A stretch of 64,000 bases of DNA from Histoplasma ohiense. Lineage: Eukaryota > Ascomycota > Eurotiomycetes > Onygenales > Ajellomycetaceae. Positions within the stretch are counted from its first letter, which is position 1. Each line of letters starts with the position of its first letter. The stretch lies in assembly GCA_017607445.1 (NCBI GenBank), contig JAEVHH010000002.1, positions 682,001 through 746,000 on the forward strand. Reading direction: 5' to 3'. The notes under the pieces were generated by a model. That model made no database searches, was not told where the DNA came from, and saw only the letters and a list, made by a program, of their open reading frames with translations. Below are positions 44,430-57,414 of this stretch, piece by piece. The position numbers and the translations under genes are program-made.

Positions 44430-46703
44430 ATTGGCTAGGTCCCAATACTCCCTCAGAAAAAAAATGCCAGAGCGACAAAAAGAGGGGATAATCAAATACA
44501 TGGCCGTCTGGGTGATGAGCAAATAGGAGGCGTTTTACTTTCTCCCTTTCCTCATTACATGTGAATAAAGCGGGCGAAATATGGCGACTTGACATGGGCC
44601 CTTTGCAAACCTTGGTTGGTTTCATTCTTCCTGCCATCCCCTCCTTTGCATTCCCTGGATTCCCTGTCTCCCATTTCCCCTGGCATTTATGTTTTTTCGT
44701 GTCCTCCCTAGTTAAAAAGGAAAAGTGGCTTTACGATTTATTTTCTCTTTTTCTATTAATTAGATGGGCCTTTCTTACAAACAACACCCTCCCCCCCCCA
44801 AATCCCCTTTCCTTTTTGTTTTCCTTTGTCTTTATGAGTACGAATCCCAAAAATTCCAAATATTAATGACCGTGTTTTTACCCTTTTTTAGAAAGTTGGG
44901 CTCTCTTCTTCATAATCCCTGTTGTTCGATGTAGTTTAAACCTCATGCATGCAATTCTTTGGTGCATTGGGGAAGGACAAAATAAGCAAAATTGTAATAA
45001 ATCATGATGCCAAGTGAATGCCGCCTATCATGAGAGGCATTTTATCACATTTATGGGTGGCATGTCACCCCACCATCCCCCCGCCATGCCTGACCTACGC
45101 AGTATAGCCCTCTGATGGATAAGACCTCTGAGTTCTACCTATTGTTTCACTATTAGTTATTGAAAAGATCTTATGCGAGTAATAACACCTCTTCTTATAA
45201 ATAAATCGATATTTTACGATTCCCCCCTTGAGTCCGTATCCCTGCAACGGGATCGATTGTATTGTAACAAGCCTCGTTTCACCTTCAGAATAGCGTGGAA
45301 GCCACCTAGCCATGTGAATGGTTTTCAAGTTCTATACACTGTAGTTACATCTACTGAGGAACACTTGAGCAACGGCGTGAGCATGTCATGTTCTAATTCT
45401 TTTTGATTACGTGGGCCGAATTGAGGGAAGCTCGAAATTTGCTTTACCCCAACATTGCATGCATAATGACAACGAGTAACCAGAATCATGTGATGGATAG
45501 AAACAGTTCATCGCCTCCCCATCGATCTAGACTCCGAGTTCCAAAGGCTAGCCAATGGGATGGGGCTCGCAAACGCGACGACCAATCGTACGCCGGCACA
45601 CGACCTTTCATACTGATACCCCATTAGTTGGTAATTATTACCGCCATATACGGAGATAAATTACAACCAATGGTCAGTAGCCACATACGGAGTCAGCCGC
45701 CTTGGTACAGCGCGACCAGGGACGGTCATGCTGGCTTGTTTTGGGCAGTGGGTATTAATGCCAAGGCTGTGGCAGAGAAAAAAGCCGCATCCAACCCCGT
45801 TCCAGCAATTCTCGAAATCCAGACACAATCTCCGATTCAATCTCTTTCTCTTCGTTCTGCTCTCTATATAAACATCCAGCTAATGCTAAGAAGAAATACA
45901 TATCTCCCATTTACGAGCCGATATTACTGTTTTTTGCACGTTGGGTTTCCATTTCCTTGGACTTTGATTGAGCTCGTCCCGCTCGCTCTCCTACACCCTC
46001 TAAACTGGGCCAACTACCTGTTGAGCTGATACTTACGTTGATGAGGGATAGAATTTAGCCCAGAGACCGACGAAGGTAAGCAATGCGCACACAGTATCTA
46101 TCACAAAGATCCTCGTTCTCAGCTTCCCTGTGTTGAGGTTGTGCAAACCAATTTAACGGAACGTTCCCGCTATCTATCCCTCTTCTTATTCCATTCCCCT
46201 TGTTTGTTAAGTATGATTGCTGTTCCCCACATTATTGATTCTGCAACGGCTGGTTGCATGCCTTGATTGCCCAGTCGAGGTTCCATGCCCCTCCCTTTGA
46301 CCGAGTCATACATGAGCTTCTTTATCACCCAATTACTTTGGGTTGTTGAAGCAAACGGAGATGAAGGAGGGCTTATGCAAATTCTCGAGCGAAGATGAGG
46401 AATGGAGGCAATAAAAGGGATATGGCTTCGCATGTAAAAAGAAAAACCATTTGCGAGCAAAATCAACATATTTAAGAAAGTAAGAAAACAGGTAGAAGAT
46501 ACAAGGTCTACGGGGGAGGGGTTTCAGTTTAGGCGGATAGACTTAACCAAGTTCTTCATTTGTTTTGTTTCCTTCTTTTCGAAGAGCAGCATGCTTCTCT
46601 ATCTTGCTTCAACTGCTTTCTCAAAAGCCCAGAAACTAATTAGGATCAGCAGCTCAGTTACCTTTTATTTGACCGTTTGCTACTATCCAATCGGTAAGAC
46701 ACG
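44430..46703. other. intergenic, 2.3 kb
   Basis: The left part is the tef1 3' UTR (T/C-rich to about 44900). The rest carries no gene I can support; short frames at 45403-46029 and 46170-46469 lack domains. The last 200 nt are pyrimidine-rich and fit the AIM21 5' leader. Confidence 0.45.
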
Positions 46704-49700
46704 ATGTCGACGAAAGCAGTTCCAATAGTTCCTCCCCGTCCATCACGGTCTCCAAATACCGTATCGTCTCAAATGCCAAAAGTGCCTCCGCGCCCAAATA
46801 GCCGCCGCGTCGGTCGCTCTGTGTCCCCTAATCACGATGGCTATGCTCCGTCACCATTAAACGAATTGCCAGCTGGGTCGAGTACGAGAAATCAACATTC
46901 TAGCGATGCTTCCAATACTCCCGCTCGTCCTCCGAGTGTTGCTCTGCCGTCGGTTGGTCAGGAAGGGATGGAATATGAGGGCCTAGATTACCAAAATGCA
47001 AGCATGGAGAACAGGGAGGAAAGCCACGACCCTCCTATGGAAACAAGAAATGTGAATCGCGACCTACATCTTCACGCTCCGAAGCCATCATTGCCATCTT
47101 CCAGCGCTGAAGCGCAGGTGCGGGCCGTCACCAGAACCAGCCCACAACAGGCTGCCGCCGCGGGTTTTGGGAATGCTACATCCTCCCCTGACCTCGATGA
47201 TATGGATCGCCCGGGGTCCGGAAATTTAATGCCGAGCCTTTCTCAACAGGTATCTTCTTTTTCTTCAACAAACCGTAGGACATCCATACAGTATGGAGAG
47301 GAAGGAGGTATCCCTGAAATTGGCCAGCGTGTACCAATGGACCCTAACGCAGGCGACGTGCAAGCCCCGTCGCCATCTCCGTATTGTGATGAAGGGCGTC
47401 ACCACGGAGTAAGTAGCGGTGGGCGACAGCGGGCCGGGAACATCCACCAGCGCTCTAAAAGTAGTCGAGAAAACTCCCTTCCACCAGGTAGCTATGGGCT
47501 TCACGGCCATGGAGTTCACCCGACTGGCAATTTTGAAAGGGCTTGGTATGACAAACACCCTGATGAACTGGCACGCGAAGAACAGGGCCTGTATGGACCG
47601 GGCCTAGGGCATGAACGGCCTGAGTGGGCTTTAAGCGGTGATGATTTGAATAGGATTGTAAAGACCTCCGCGAGCACAGGTCTTGGTTTGGGTAAGATAC
47701 GATTCAGTTAGAAGAACTATACGCACTCTTGCTATTAGGAAGTGAATCTAACTCTTTATAGCAACTCATGCGGACGTGCCAGGCATACCCCAGGAAGAAC
47801 TGGCATTCCTGGCGACCGACGAACTTGCTTCTCGGCTTGCATCTGTACCTCCTAAATCTATTTCGTCCAAGGGTGAGTATCATCAGTCACAATACTCAGT
47901 AGAGAATCCCCTTAAGGAATCTATTGTTACAACAGCAGCAGATACTAAACGAAGTGTTCCACAAGCAGGCCTTCAGGAGGAGAAAGTAATCCATATCGAT
48001 GAGCCGCTTCATCGCCAACACCACCCTGATGGCTTTGCCCCCGCACCAGAGGACCATAAACCACATGGCACCCAGTCATTGGAGGAGCCTAGTTGGGCCG
48101 AAGAGGGTCCAAATGATGCCCCTGTGCTTGCAGCAGACGAAATCGAACCAGGTGCAGAGCATTTACCACCTGCCATCTCTCCCACTTTCGAGCACGGCTC
48201 TCCCTCTCTTAAGGGTCAAAGTCGATCACACAGCCGCACTGAAAGTCGTCCGAGTAGCCAGCCATCCCTTACCCATGGTGCAGTGTCAAGCAGGGTGAGG
48301 TTTGGCTCACGGAGTGAGGAACGCGGGGAAATGCACACAGAACTTGAAGACGTTCGAGAATATGAACCACTATTCCCAAACGACGATGAGGAGGCGAAAA
48401 TGACTGCATCTACAGAGCGATTTAAACGTCAACCTATGCAACATAGATTCCCGAGTAAGGATATTTGGGAAGATGCTCCGGAATGCTTACAACTGGAAGC
48501 TACAGTCTCAACTCTAGATGTTCCAAGTGAACATGTCGGTAATGAGGAGAAGTCCCCATTGGAACGGCCAGAGCATCAAACTTTGCAGAGCAAGCATGGG
48601 GCTGTACCAAGTCCTATATCCCCATCAAATGAGCAAAGCCACCTTGAGGATGAAAAGATATCCATTTCGGAGTGCAAACAGCGTTTCCCAAGTAAGGATA
48701 TTTGGGAGGATGTTCCTGACAGTCAGCGACTCGTAACAACAGTCCAGACTCCACAGGAGGTGACGACAGCAACTTCACCTGAAAGCCCAACAAAACCCGC
48801 AACCCCTACTTCTCCTGCGCGGCTTTCAAAACTGATACGCCCAGTAGAAGGAAGCGTAACAAGCCCAACCGAGACTAGAAAACCGCCTACAATCCCTAAT
48901 CGTCCAAAACCTCAACTCCCTGCACGACCAGCAAAAATTCTATCGCACAATTCCAACGAAAACCTAACAAAAACGACATCTACCAGTTCTGTTGATACCA
49001 CAGCACCTACAGTTGTAAAGGCAAAGCCTCCTATCCCCTCTAGACCTGGGGGGTCCAAGATCGCTGCCTTGAAGGCTGGCTTTCTCTCGCAATTGGAGGG
49101 CCAGCTGAAGTTGGGACCTCAAGGCCCCAAGCCTCAAGGGAAGAAACTCGAACCCGAAGAGCCTGTTGAGAAAGTGCCTCTGAGCGACGCTAGAAAGGGC
49201 CGAGCGAGGGGACCAGCTAGAAGGAAGCCCGCCGTTCCTGCTGCTGTACCCGTCGCAGAACCCGTTAAAATACCTGCCGCTCCCACGGTCAAAACCGTGG
49301 ACCCCTGGAATGTATGGCAAATAGGTGGAGATGGAATTCTCGTGGTTGGCAACACACCTCCCGCCAAGGCTAAATCCATATCACCACCGGATTTTCCTTC
49401 TGCCGCAAATCTGGAGCCAAGGCTTAGCGAGAGTTCGAAACAGGCTTCTACTGTACGCGGAGCTACTGTTACAGACACGGATGTTTCTCCCGAGGCGACA
49501 TCCACACCAATTACGACAGAAGAATCCGGTGACCTTGCTCCCGCTGTAGTCGACTCCGCAACGACATCGTCGTCGGTACCGCGAAACCCAATGCCCCCCT
49601 CCCCAACATCGTTCCAAGATAATGTTTTAGAAGCAACATTTGTCGAAGCGGAGATAGAAGCCAGTGATGATAGACCGCTTGTAACTGGGCCAGATAAGGA

Positions 49701-49785
49701 GGTTGTTGAGCAAAGCTCTGAACCGACGGAATCATTGGAGAAAGAAACATCGAAAACTTCAGATTCTGTCGGTACTGCTTCGTAA
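46704..49785 (+). CDS. AIM21, actin-patch-associated protein
   Basis: Two exons (46704-47691, 47762-49785; intron gtaaga...ttatag, 70 nt) encode 1003 residues, nearly all disordered. Diagnostic features are the N-terminal Pro-rich PxxP motifs (VPPRPSRSP, KVPPRPNSRR), the RSRENSLPPGSYGLHGHG-type segment, the EELAFLATDELASRL block and the paired RFPSKDIWED motifs, followed by more PxxP motifs (IPNRPKPQLPARP, PPIPSRPGG) and an Arg/Lys-rich ARKGRARGPARRK run. Yeast Aim21 binds SH3 proteins such as Bbc1/Abp1 and, with Tda2, capping protein at endocytic actin patches. ATG 46704 starts the conserved N-terminus. Confidence 0.9.
48446..48715 (+). repeat. duplicated RFPSKDIWED motif in AIM21
   Basis: Two near-identical coding copies lie at about 48448-48477 and 48682-48711 (RFPSKDIWED followed by a divergent Pro/Glu-rich spacer). 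They sit about 78 residues apart and look like an internal duplication of a linear binding motif. Confidence 0.85.
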
Positions 49786-50274
49786 TCAAAGGAGGCGGGA
49801 GTTGTAGATTAGTTGGGATTTGGATAAATTTTCTCTATATAACGAACATTTATGTTCCCTCTTAAGGTTCTCATGCTTCCTTCTTTTTGGTGGACTTGGC
49901 CTGCTTCTTTGCGTTTGCTGGATTCTATGATTCAAGCTGAAACTTGAATACTTCCAACAAGAGAGGGAGGGGGGGAAAGAAACAAACTGGGAAGCGAAGT
50001 GTTGAAATATTGTGCTCTAGATGCACATCGTCGATTTATTTCTCTCGTTGATATAACTACTCTAACAAAGTCCTGCAAGCCTGTCTCAATATATAACTCT
50101 ATGGTTGAGTGTATTCCTCTTGCCTCCTTAATACACACACACACACGCTCTCTCTCTCTCTCTCTCTCATCTCAAATATAGATTTTACTCCTATTCTCTC
50201 CCACTTGCCTACAGATGCCATTCGTGGGATTATTCATCATTTCCAGCCCGTAGAGCAGCAATTATCCAGGCAAC

Positions 50275-50789
50275 CTAGTTGAACGTGGTTAGAAAACCGG
50301 CTCTCATCACGACAATTCAAACCACAGCTAGCTCCCACCAACCTCTATATTTAGTAATTACAACGCCAAAGGATTTAAAAAAAAAGGGAGGAAAAGGGTT
50401 AAAACTCGGGTTCAAACTCGATCTATGCCTTGTCTCATCTAGTTCTAGCCATATTGATGCCCGGCATTTGCTGTCGTTAGATGATAACTTTTGATGTTCC
50501 ATTTCTACTTTCCCACGTTCAACTAGAGAGAAGCCTGGAATACTGAGCATCACTTTTTTTTTCTAGAATCTTGCAATTCTTCGATATTGTAATTACTTCA
50601 TATATTATTCTTATGTAGATGTTTGATCTAGATGATGAGCACTGCTCCCTGGCTGGGACTGTCTAGTTGAACATGATTTGAAACTTGTAAGGTGATTGGT
50701 TAGTCTAATCAGGATGATAGCCAAATGGTTTGATGCCCGGGTTAGAAAGCTTTTCATTTTCCAGATCTAACCACGTCCGCTTCAACTAG
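50275..50789. repeat. cluster of inverted ctagttgaac repeats
   Basis: ctagttgaacgtgg at 50275-50288 has an exact 14-bp inverse at 50513-50526, with ccaggc also mirrored outside it. Two more copies of the core lie at 50663-50672 (+) and 50781-50789 (-). The last belongs to a unit matching the first with a 5-bp insertion (ctagttgaa...acgtggttaga). The layout suggests two short hairpin elements or a decayed miniature inverted-repeat element. Confidence 0.6.
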
Positions 50790-51767
50790 AACCCGAGATA
50801 ATCGCTATGCCACTCACTGTAACTGAGTTAGAATAAACCACATTTCTCAAGGGGTGATAAACTGGGTTAAAATGTAATATTTGTAATTATATAGATCCAC
50901 GAAGCAGAGCGTTAACCTCCCCCCCCCATCCATCGCTATCTTTGCAAAAATCCAAGGCATGTCACGCCTTACTGAGTTAGGTAGATGTACAATAAAGAAG
51001 TGATGAGGACCGTGAAATCATCTTGATTTAATTATGCTCGAATATGCTCCAACCAATAAATGCATTCTCGTGCATGTATTGAAAATCACACCGTACACTC
51101 ACTCATAAAAACAAGCACACGCACGAGCGCCACGTATTATGGCAATCATTCACCATTATCACCATCATCCTAATGATAATAGAACGGAAACGAATCGACA
51201 GAATGAAGAAAGACGATTCTCCACCAGCAATGCATGCGATACATCCCACCAATGAACCAGCCCTTAATAGAGAATAGAACGAAACAGAACAGAATAACAC
51301 TATGATGAATGATACTATGTAGGATTTTTGCAGACGTGCTGAATAGTGTTGGGGAGCGAGAGGCAGAAACAAGTCCCCCATTCCATCTAAATAAGAAATG
51401 ATACACAAATGTGATTAACGCCACGCCAAGACCCGTGCCTTGCCTCGCATGGCATATTAGGAAAGAAAAATAAGGAGGCAAACAATGTAGAAAAATTTTA
51501 TCAACAGAAGCAAGCCCCAGATAAAGAACAAGGGAGGGCGGGAGTTTGCTTCAAAAACAAAATCGAAAGAAAGAAGTGAAGGTAAAAGTAAGCGAAAAAG
51601 AAAGTTGTTGTTTTGACAGCCGTAGAGTGTGAAATACCGGATACCACAAACGTGATGACAAAGTAGGAGAAGTGTGTGTATATATACCTATGTCCAGATA
51701 TTGATGCTGTACAGCGATGATGACCCCGTCGCAAAGAAGGAAAGAGAAAGAAGTTGGGGTGATGCCG

Positions 51768-51826
51768 GTGTGTGTGTGTGTGTGAGTGTGAGTGTGAGTG
51801 TGAGTGTGAGTGTGTGTGTGTGTGTT
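51768..51826. repeat. (GT)n/(GTGTGA)n microsatellite
   Basis: GT repeats interrupted by GA occur in a regular period-6 pattern. It starts about 50 nt past the DUF1765 stop, so it is probably in that gene's 3' UTR, where the RNA would carry CA/CACTCA repeats. Confidence 0.9.
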
Positions 51827-51878
51827 ATGAGAGATAGAGAGCGAAAGGAAAGAGAAAGAAACGAAAAAACAATATTTT

Positions 51879-54800
51879 TCATTTCCGGAAGCTCTCGACG
51901 CCCAGAATCGGGATTTCGACCGCATCGTCGCTCGGAACTCCCTCATCACGTCGTCGTGCGAAGAAATTGTCACACTCGCAAACAACCATTGCCCACTCCG
52001 CCAGCGCGCGGCCGGCATATTTACTCGGTGTGAGCGGGTGATATTGATATTGGTATTGAAATTCCCCGTCCAAATCCGGGTGCGTTTCGAATGCGGTGAA
52101 GACAGAAAGGTTAGGCTTTGGATTGGGAGTTAGAGTGGTAGCGGAAGCAGTGTGGCCGATGGTAGAGGTCTGGGTAAGGCTGGAAGCTGCGGTGGTTGTC
52201 GTTGTTGCTGTTGTCTTGGAGATGGAGTTTATCTCGGCACCTTCGCTGTCTGAACTGTCGTCAGAGTTGGATCCGGAGAGAGACTTGGAGGATCCATCGG
52301 CTGAGTCAATTTGTTTTGCGTCTTTTGATCGAAGAGATTGGAGGAAAAGCTGGGCGGGAAGAGGTAGGGAAGGTGGGAATAACCGTCTGTTCTTGGAGGG
52401 CCATCTACCACGATCGTTCCACTGAAAGGAGAACCTAAAGGTGTATTTTGGTTGGTTCTTCGCCGGTGGTTGTGGGTTTCCATGTCCAGATGAAACAGCA
52501 TCCCCAAAGTTTGAGGTGTCGTTTGCACCGTGTTCGCTCTCATCATGGGTACTCTTCGTTGGAGTTACCTCCCCTGGTTTCACATTCGAGGAGCCGGTGA
52601 ATATAGTTTTCAGTGCCTTCCATCTCCTTTTACCAGATGTGGTGGGTGACTCGGAACACGAATTATTGGGCTCGAGGACTGTCATAGAACCATCGCTTTT
52701 GTACGCTGATGGCAGGCTGGAAGAAGTTGCTGGGATGATGTTGTCCAAACAGACAAATAAAGAGGAGGGCTGGTAGTCATTCCTAATGATAAGAATTCGA
52801 CGCCCAGGCGCTGGGCTGCAAGGTGCAGTCGATAGCGGCGGGATGAGATCCTTCTCAGCTTTTGATTGGCAGAGAAGGAAGTAGTTCCAGATCCCAGTGA
52901 GCCTATCCAACAGAGCACTGTATATACGTCTAGATGGTAAAAGACATTTAGCAATCAGCTCACCCATCCATCCAGTGACTTGGGATTTTTCACGACTACT
53001 TACAAGTCTTGTGCAGAAGGTTTTCCTTCACACCGGGCCAACCGCCAGCATAGCAGTCTGTGGAAATAGGCGCGTACCATCGGGCTCCAATGATTAAAGT
53101 ACCTGTAGAAATAGGTTTCGTGCAAGATTATTCCCAAGCATAACGCTTCTTTTCTCTCATCAAGCTTGTTTATCTCATTCCAAGTAGCATAAATGAAAGA
53201 GAAGGCCCTCACTTCTGTGAGTGAGTTGTTACTTTCCATCATTTGCTTGCAGACATCTAACCAAAACTTCCAGTCTAGTAAGTCTGGTTGCTGGGTTGAT
53301 TCGCAATATGGTGGGATAACTGAAACGAGCTCCTCTACGAAATCTAATAAAACAAAGCATGCGTTATGATCGAAGAGAGACAGTTTCTTGGTGGCGACCT
53401 TTAGGATTGCACAAAAGTTTTCCACAAACATTTGCTTTATAAATAACTCAAGGGACCGATCTGTGACAATGTCCTTTAGTAGTAGAATGAGACGATTTTC
53501 GGACATGACACGCAGCGAATTTGCAGTTCCCAATGGTATGGCGGAAGCAGAAGCATCTGTGCCATCGATGAAATCTTCAAATGTTGTTGAGGTTATTCCA
53601 TGAATATCATCCACAGATGAAGCAGTTGACTGTTTGTTGAGAGTATGTTCCATAACAGTCAATATCTGCGCATGAACCGAAAGAAGTCCTGGAACGAAGA
53701 CATATTTCGACCTTTCGCATCCAGAGGGTAAAAGTTCCGCAACCAAGATGTGGAAATGCTTGGCAAAAACGAAAAAAAGGTCAGTATCTCTCCCTGACCA
53801 ACGGGAAACCCATGGACCTGACCAATTAACATTGGCCGCACCCAGAGGTGGAGGCGCCTTTCGCCGAAGACAACGGACAGTAGCGGCGTGAGACCTGAAG
53901 CATAAGGATCGCAGCGCTACTGGGAAATACGACGCGATGTGGTCAGATGTTTCAACGTCAGCCTTAGCGCTTCTGTCCACGTTGAATCCACTTAAAACCC
54001 TTCGGAGAGTATCGGGGTTGGTGGTCCACAGTCGCACAAGAATGTCCGCAACACCGGGGCAAAAAAAGAACGCATAAGTGCATGTTTTACCAGCAAAGGT
54101 TACAAGACTTGCAGGGGTCTGTCTCATTGACAATTTGTCAATGCAATATCCGATTTGCGATAGGAGATTTTGAGCGAAGATGTTCCGGATGTTGTGGTGT
54201 ATAGATTCGATGAGAAAATCTGTCCCGGTTGATTCAAGGGATGTGTTAGAGCTGGAAATTGGGGTTTGAACGTTCAGAGCCGTAAGTGTAGAAGATGATG
54301 ATGAAGTATGTAAGGTTGGAATACGCCATTCTGGCCTTGTCATGATGCCAACAATGGCTTCTAAAAATACTGGTCTATCGACTCCGCTTAAAGACTGGCT
54401 AGTTCTCCCATTGAGGACCTCGAGGAGCCCCGTCCACCATTTATTCAAGATATTTATACGTCTATCGAGGTCTTCAGGTCGGAGAAATTGGATGGATTGG
54501 TGATTGGCGTAGCGTGAAAGAAAGGGAAGCAGGGATGAGCGAAGGACGTTAGCCTTGAGAGAACTACTTTTCGAAGAGAATCTAGACTCTGTTAGCTGAC
54601 ATTATTCTGTTTCCGCTTAGCCCGAATGACTTACTTTTGGTAGTCAGCATCGATACCCCTAAAGACGGACCAAAGCTCGTCCTTCTTTTGCGGCGGGTCT
54701 ACATTGAGTTGGGGCAATTGGCCAGTACGCCTCCTTGGGACAGAAGGAATATCTTCATTTGGCCCTACGGAAGAGGCGAAGAGCCTGTCCGATGAAGCTC

Positions 54801-55473
54801 TCCCGCGTAGCGAGGGAATTGGCGGATGTTTTTGGGAGCTGGCAGGATCTTCAGATTTTAGCTTGGTTCCAGGGGTTTCCGATTTCCAGCTGCCTTTGAC
54901 GAGAACACTCCTTCGCCGATGCATATCCCGAATGGAGACCCCTTGGGTAGACGCATGCTCTGTCTTGATATGTGGATCTTTTCCTAAAGTACCATTGCCA
55001 ATTGTGTTGGCAGAAGCTCCGCCCTTGCTTCTTACTTCACTGGGTGTTGAAGGAGAAGGAGACCGTGAGGAGATCCATGGCTTGCGAGCTAAGGTCGCAA
55101 TTGTGCTTGACACGGAGCGCGATTTGGAAGGCCGTTCAATTGGCAAGGACTTCTCAGTGACTTTGTGAGATGACAACTTTGTTGGGCCTTGGTCATCTCC
55201 ATCTAAAGATGAAGTTATGACTTCCTTTGCCTTTGGTTTACCATTTGCTAAGCGGATAGAGGCGTGGCGCAGAACTTTCCTGCCAGTTCTAAAGCTACCC
55301 TGATCCGCCTTCACTTGCTTCTCGGATGACTGCAGTAGATTCGTCTCTGAAAAAGGCCTTTTCACATCCAATTGGTTTACGTTGGAATCCCGTGCAGGCA
55401 GGTGGTTATAGCTGGCGGAGCGGGAGAAGGGAGGAGTAGCGTCATGTTGAACCTCCGTGGCAGAGCTAGGCAT
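51879..55473 (-). CDS. DUF1765 (UPF0592-type) protein
   Basis: Three exons (54635-55473, 53004-54581, 51879-52929; introns of 53 and 74 nt) encode 1155 residues. The N-terminal 270 residues are basic and Ser-rich. The conserved DUF1765 core then runs through the second exon: a helical region beginning DELWSVFRGIDADYQK, INILNKWWTGLLEVLNGR, AVVGIMTRPEWR-type segment, SSYLPVALRSL-like segment and FLEAIVGIM. The third exon continues the core (RIYSALLDRLTGIWNYFLL, RRILIIRND) and ends in a variable Ser/Thr tail and a final conserved ALAEWAMVVCECDNFFARRR segment. The family is widespread in fungi but poorly understood, and I infer no function. ATG 55473 is the first in frame. Confidence 0.88.
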
Positions 55474-57414
55474 GCTCTCAAGAGGAGAACAAGGCCAAAT
55501 TGAACGGAGCAGGTAAGATCAAGAAGTCCAGAATACAGCTTCAGGGGAGAGGCCAGCTCTCTGTCGAGAAGGCTTCTTGTTTAAACCGATAAGGCTAAAA
55601 CCATTGGCGGGATTCGGGATTCGGGATTCAGCTTTGGCAAGGCGCAAGGAGAGGTTTCCTGTTTGGGGGGTCGATTGGAAGGAAGCGCGCTTCTGCAACA
55701 GGAAACGGTAAAAGATGGAGGCTCGAAAGGAAATGTGTAGGTAAGGCTAGACGAAGAGACAGCTTGGATAAGTAAAAAGGTCTACAGAGAAGAAGGGGAC
55801 GATTAGTTTCCGTTATATTGGCTCTGGTTCAACTTTCACCATGGAAGGCGAAAGAGGGTACGGTACCACTCAAACTCACAACCTCGAAGCCTACATGGAA
55901 GATGGGGGTCAAATGGGTGTGATCGATTCTCATGCGGGCCGACGAAGTTAAAGTAGTAGTATTTAACGAAAGGGCAGCCAGAGGGCTGATGTGGACGTGT
56001 ATCAAAGATCCCTTACAGGCAGTAGATAAAGAGAACCAGAGAATAAAGAAAATGCGGCAGGCGGCGAACAAGGGAAAAAGAACGCGGAACAAACGAGGGG
56101 CGAGGCAACAGAAGAGCAAAACGAGGTTGAAATAGAAACGAGAGGAAGAACAAGAAGGAGCAGGAGCAGAAGCAGAAGCAGAAGCAGAAGGCTCAGAAGC
56201 AAGGCTCAGAAGCAGGCTTGACAGGGAGTCAGTCACGTCAGTCCGCACCCTGGGGCCAGCAGAGCATGCTGAGTCCGCTTAAAGAACGCCGGAGGTGTGA
56301 GGCAGTCCGAAGTGGGCATTTGGCGTGTTTGAGCCTCAGCCGCCGAGCACCGCCTGCCTACTAGCAACGAACTAAGTGTCTACTATGGATTCATTAAATT
56401 TAGGATTTGATACAGGTGAGCCTAACCAAGCGTCATCATGTTCTTGACTTTTTGATCTTGATGCTTCGACAAGCGAATTTTACATCCTCCACACTATTAT
56501 TTAGCGCAGATGTGTCTTGGTTTTCGACATATTTCGCCACCAACCTAACCTACCTGCGCCGTGCGCCGATGGCCTACCGATGGCGGGTTGTTCATCTACA
56601 GGGTACTTGTAGACAGGGGCCAGGAATAAAATAATTGGAACTAAACGCAACACAAACGAAGGCTTAGATGGGAGACAGAGGGGAAGATGGTCGTCGCCTC
56701 AACATAGTTGATGACATTTTAATCGCCATACAATTTATAGACCGGATGTCGCTTCTGACATTTGGTTTTGTTTCTCTCATCGCACTGTTTGCCCGGTGGC
56801 CCCGATTTTGTCTCAATTGCTCCTTGGGACTTCGCAAAGCTTAAATAAATATACAGCTCTCAACTTAAAGCATGATCATACCCGAGCGGTTACTGTTGCA
56901 CCACTGATTATATAATTAGAAAAATTTGGATCGGAGAGAATACGGATCAGATACGAAGCACTGCGCTGGCATCCCTCAAAAAGAAAACAAGGCCAACAAG
57001 GCCAGGCCCAGAACTCCTTTGAAGAGGTGGCTGACAGTCTGAAAAACAGATGACAACTATGACAGAGCGAAATAAGGCCATACGGAGTCAAATCTTGGAA
57101 GCGGTGTTGGATTTCCTTGTTTAGAGCTCGCCGGGCTGCTGGGGTTCGTGCTACAAAATATGGTTGATGTCTTTCATACAACAAGCCGCAATCGATCGCT
57201 TGCGCTCGCTTTGAAAACGCGCCGTTTAATCCCTCAGGCGAACATAATGAGATATACAATGGCTGCATGTGACTTGTATAGGTGAATTCCATGTAATCTA
57301 CAGCTGTTAATAGAGAACAATCACATTGATGAAAAAGATGAATAACACTGTAGTAGTGTTGTAGAGTTAATGTAGAAGTGTTAAAGCAAAGTGTAATTAA
57401 ATGTCACTGCCACT
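55474..57414. other. intergenic, DUF1765 upstream region
   Basis: The left part should contain the DUF1765 promoter. A (AGCAG/AGAAGC) hexamer run lies at about 56160-56190. The frame at 56876-57292 (-) shows no domain. No gene is supported. Confidence 0.45.

Larger units (their letters stand above)
49786..51878. other. convergent 3' region with inverted repeats and microsatellites
   Basis: This 2.1-kb stretch lies between the 3' ends of AIM21 (+) and the DUF1765 gene (-). A (AC)n/(TC)n run occurs at about 50131-50168, inverted repeats at 50275-50789 and a (GTGTGA) microsatellite at 51768-51826. No gene is supported. Confidence 0.5.

Noticed and set aside
54704..55168. Long frame antisense to the DUF1765 gene
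   Set aside because: It is a shadow of the Ser/Pro-rich N-terminal coding region on the other strand.
56876..57292. 139-codon frame on the - strand next to the fold-back element
   Set aside because: No domain and no transposase motif. It probably is a chance frame.
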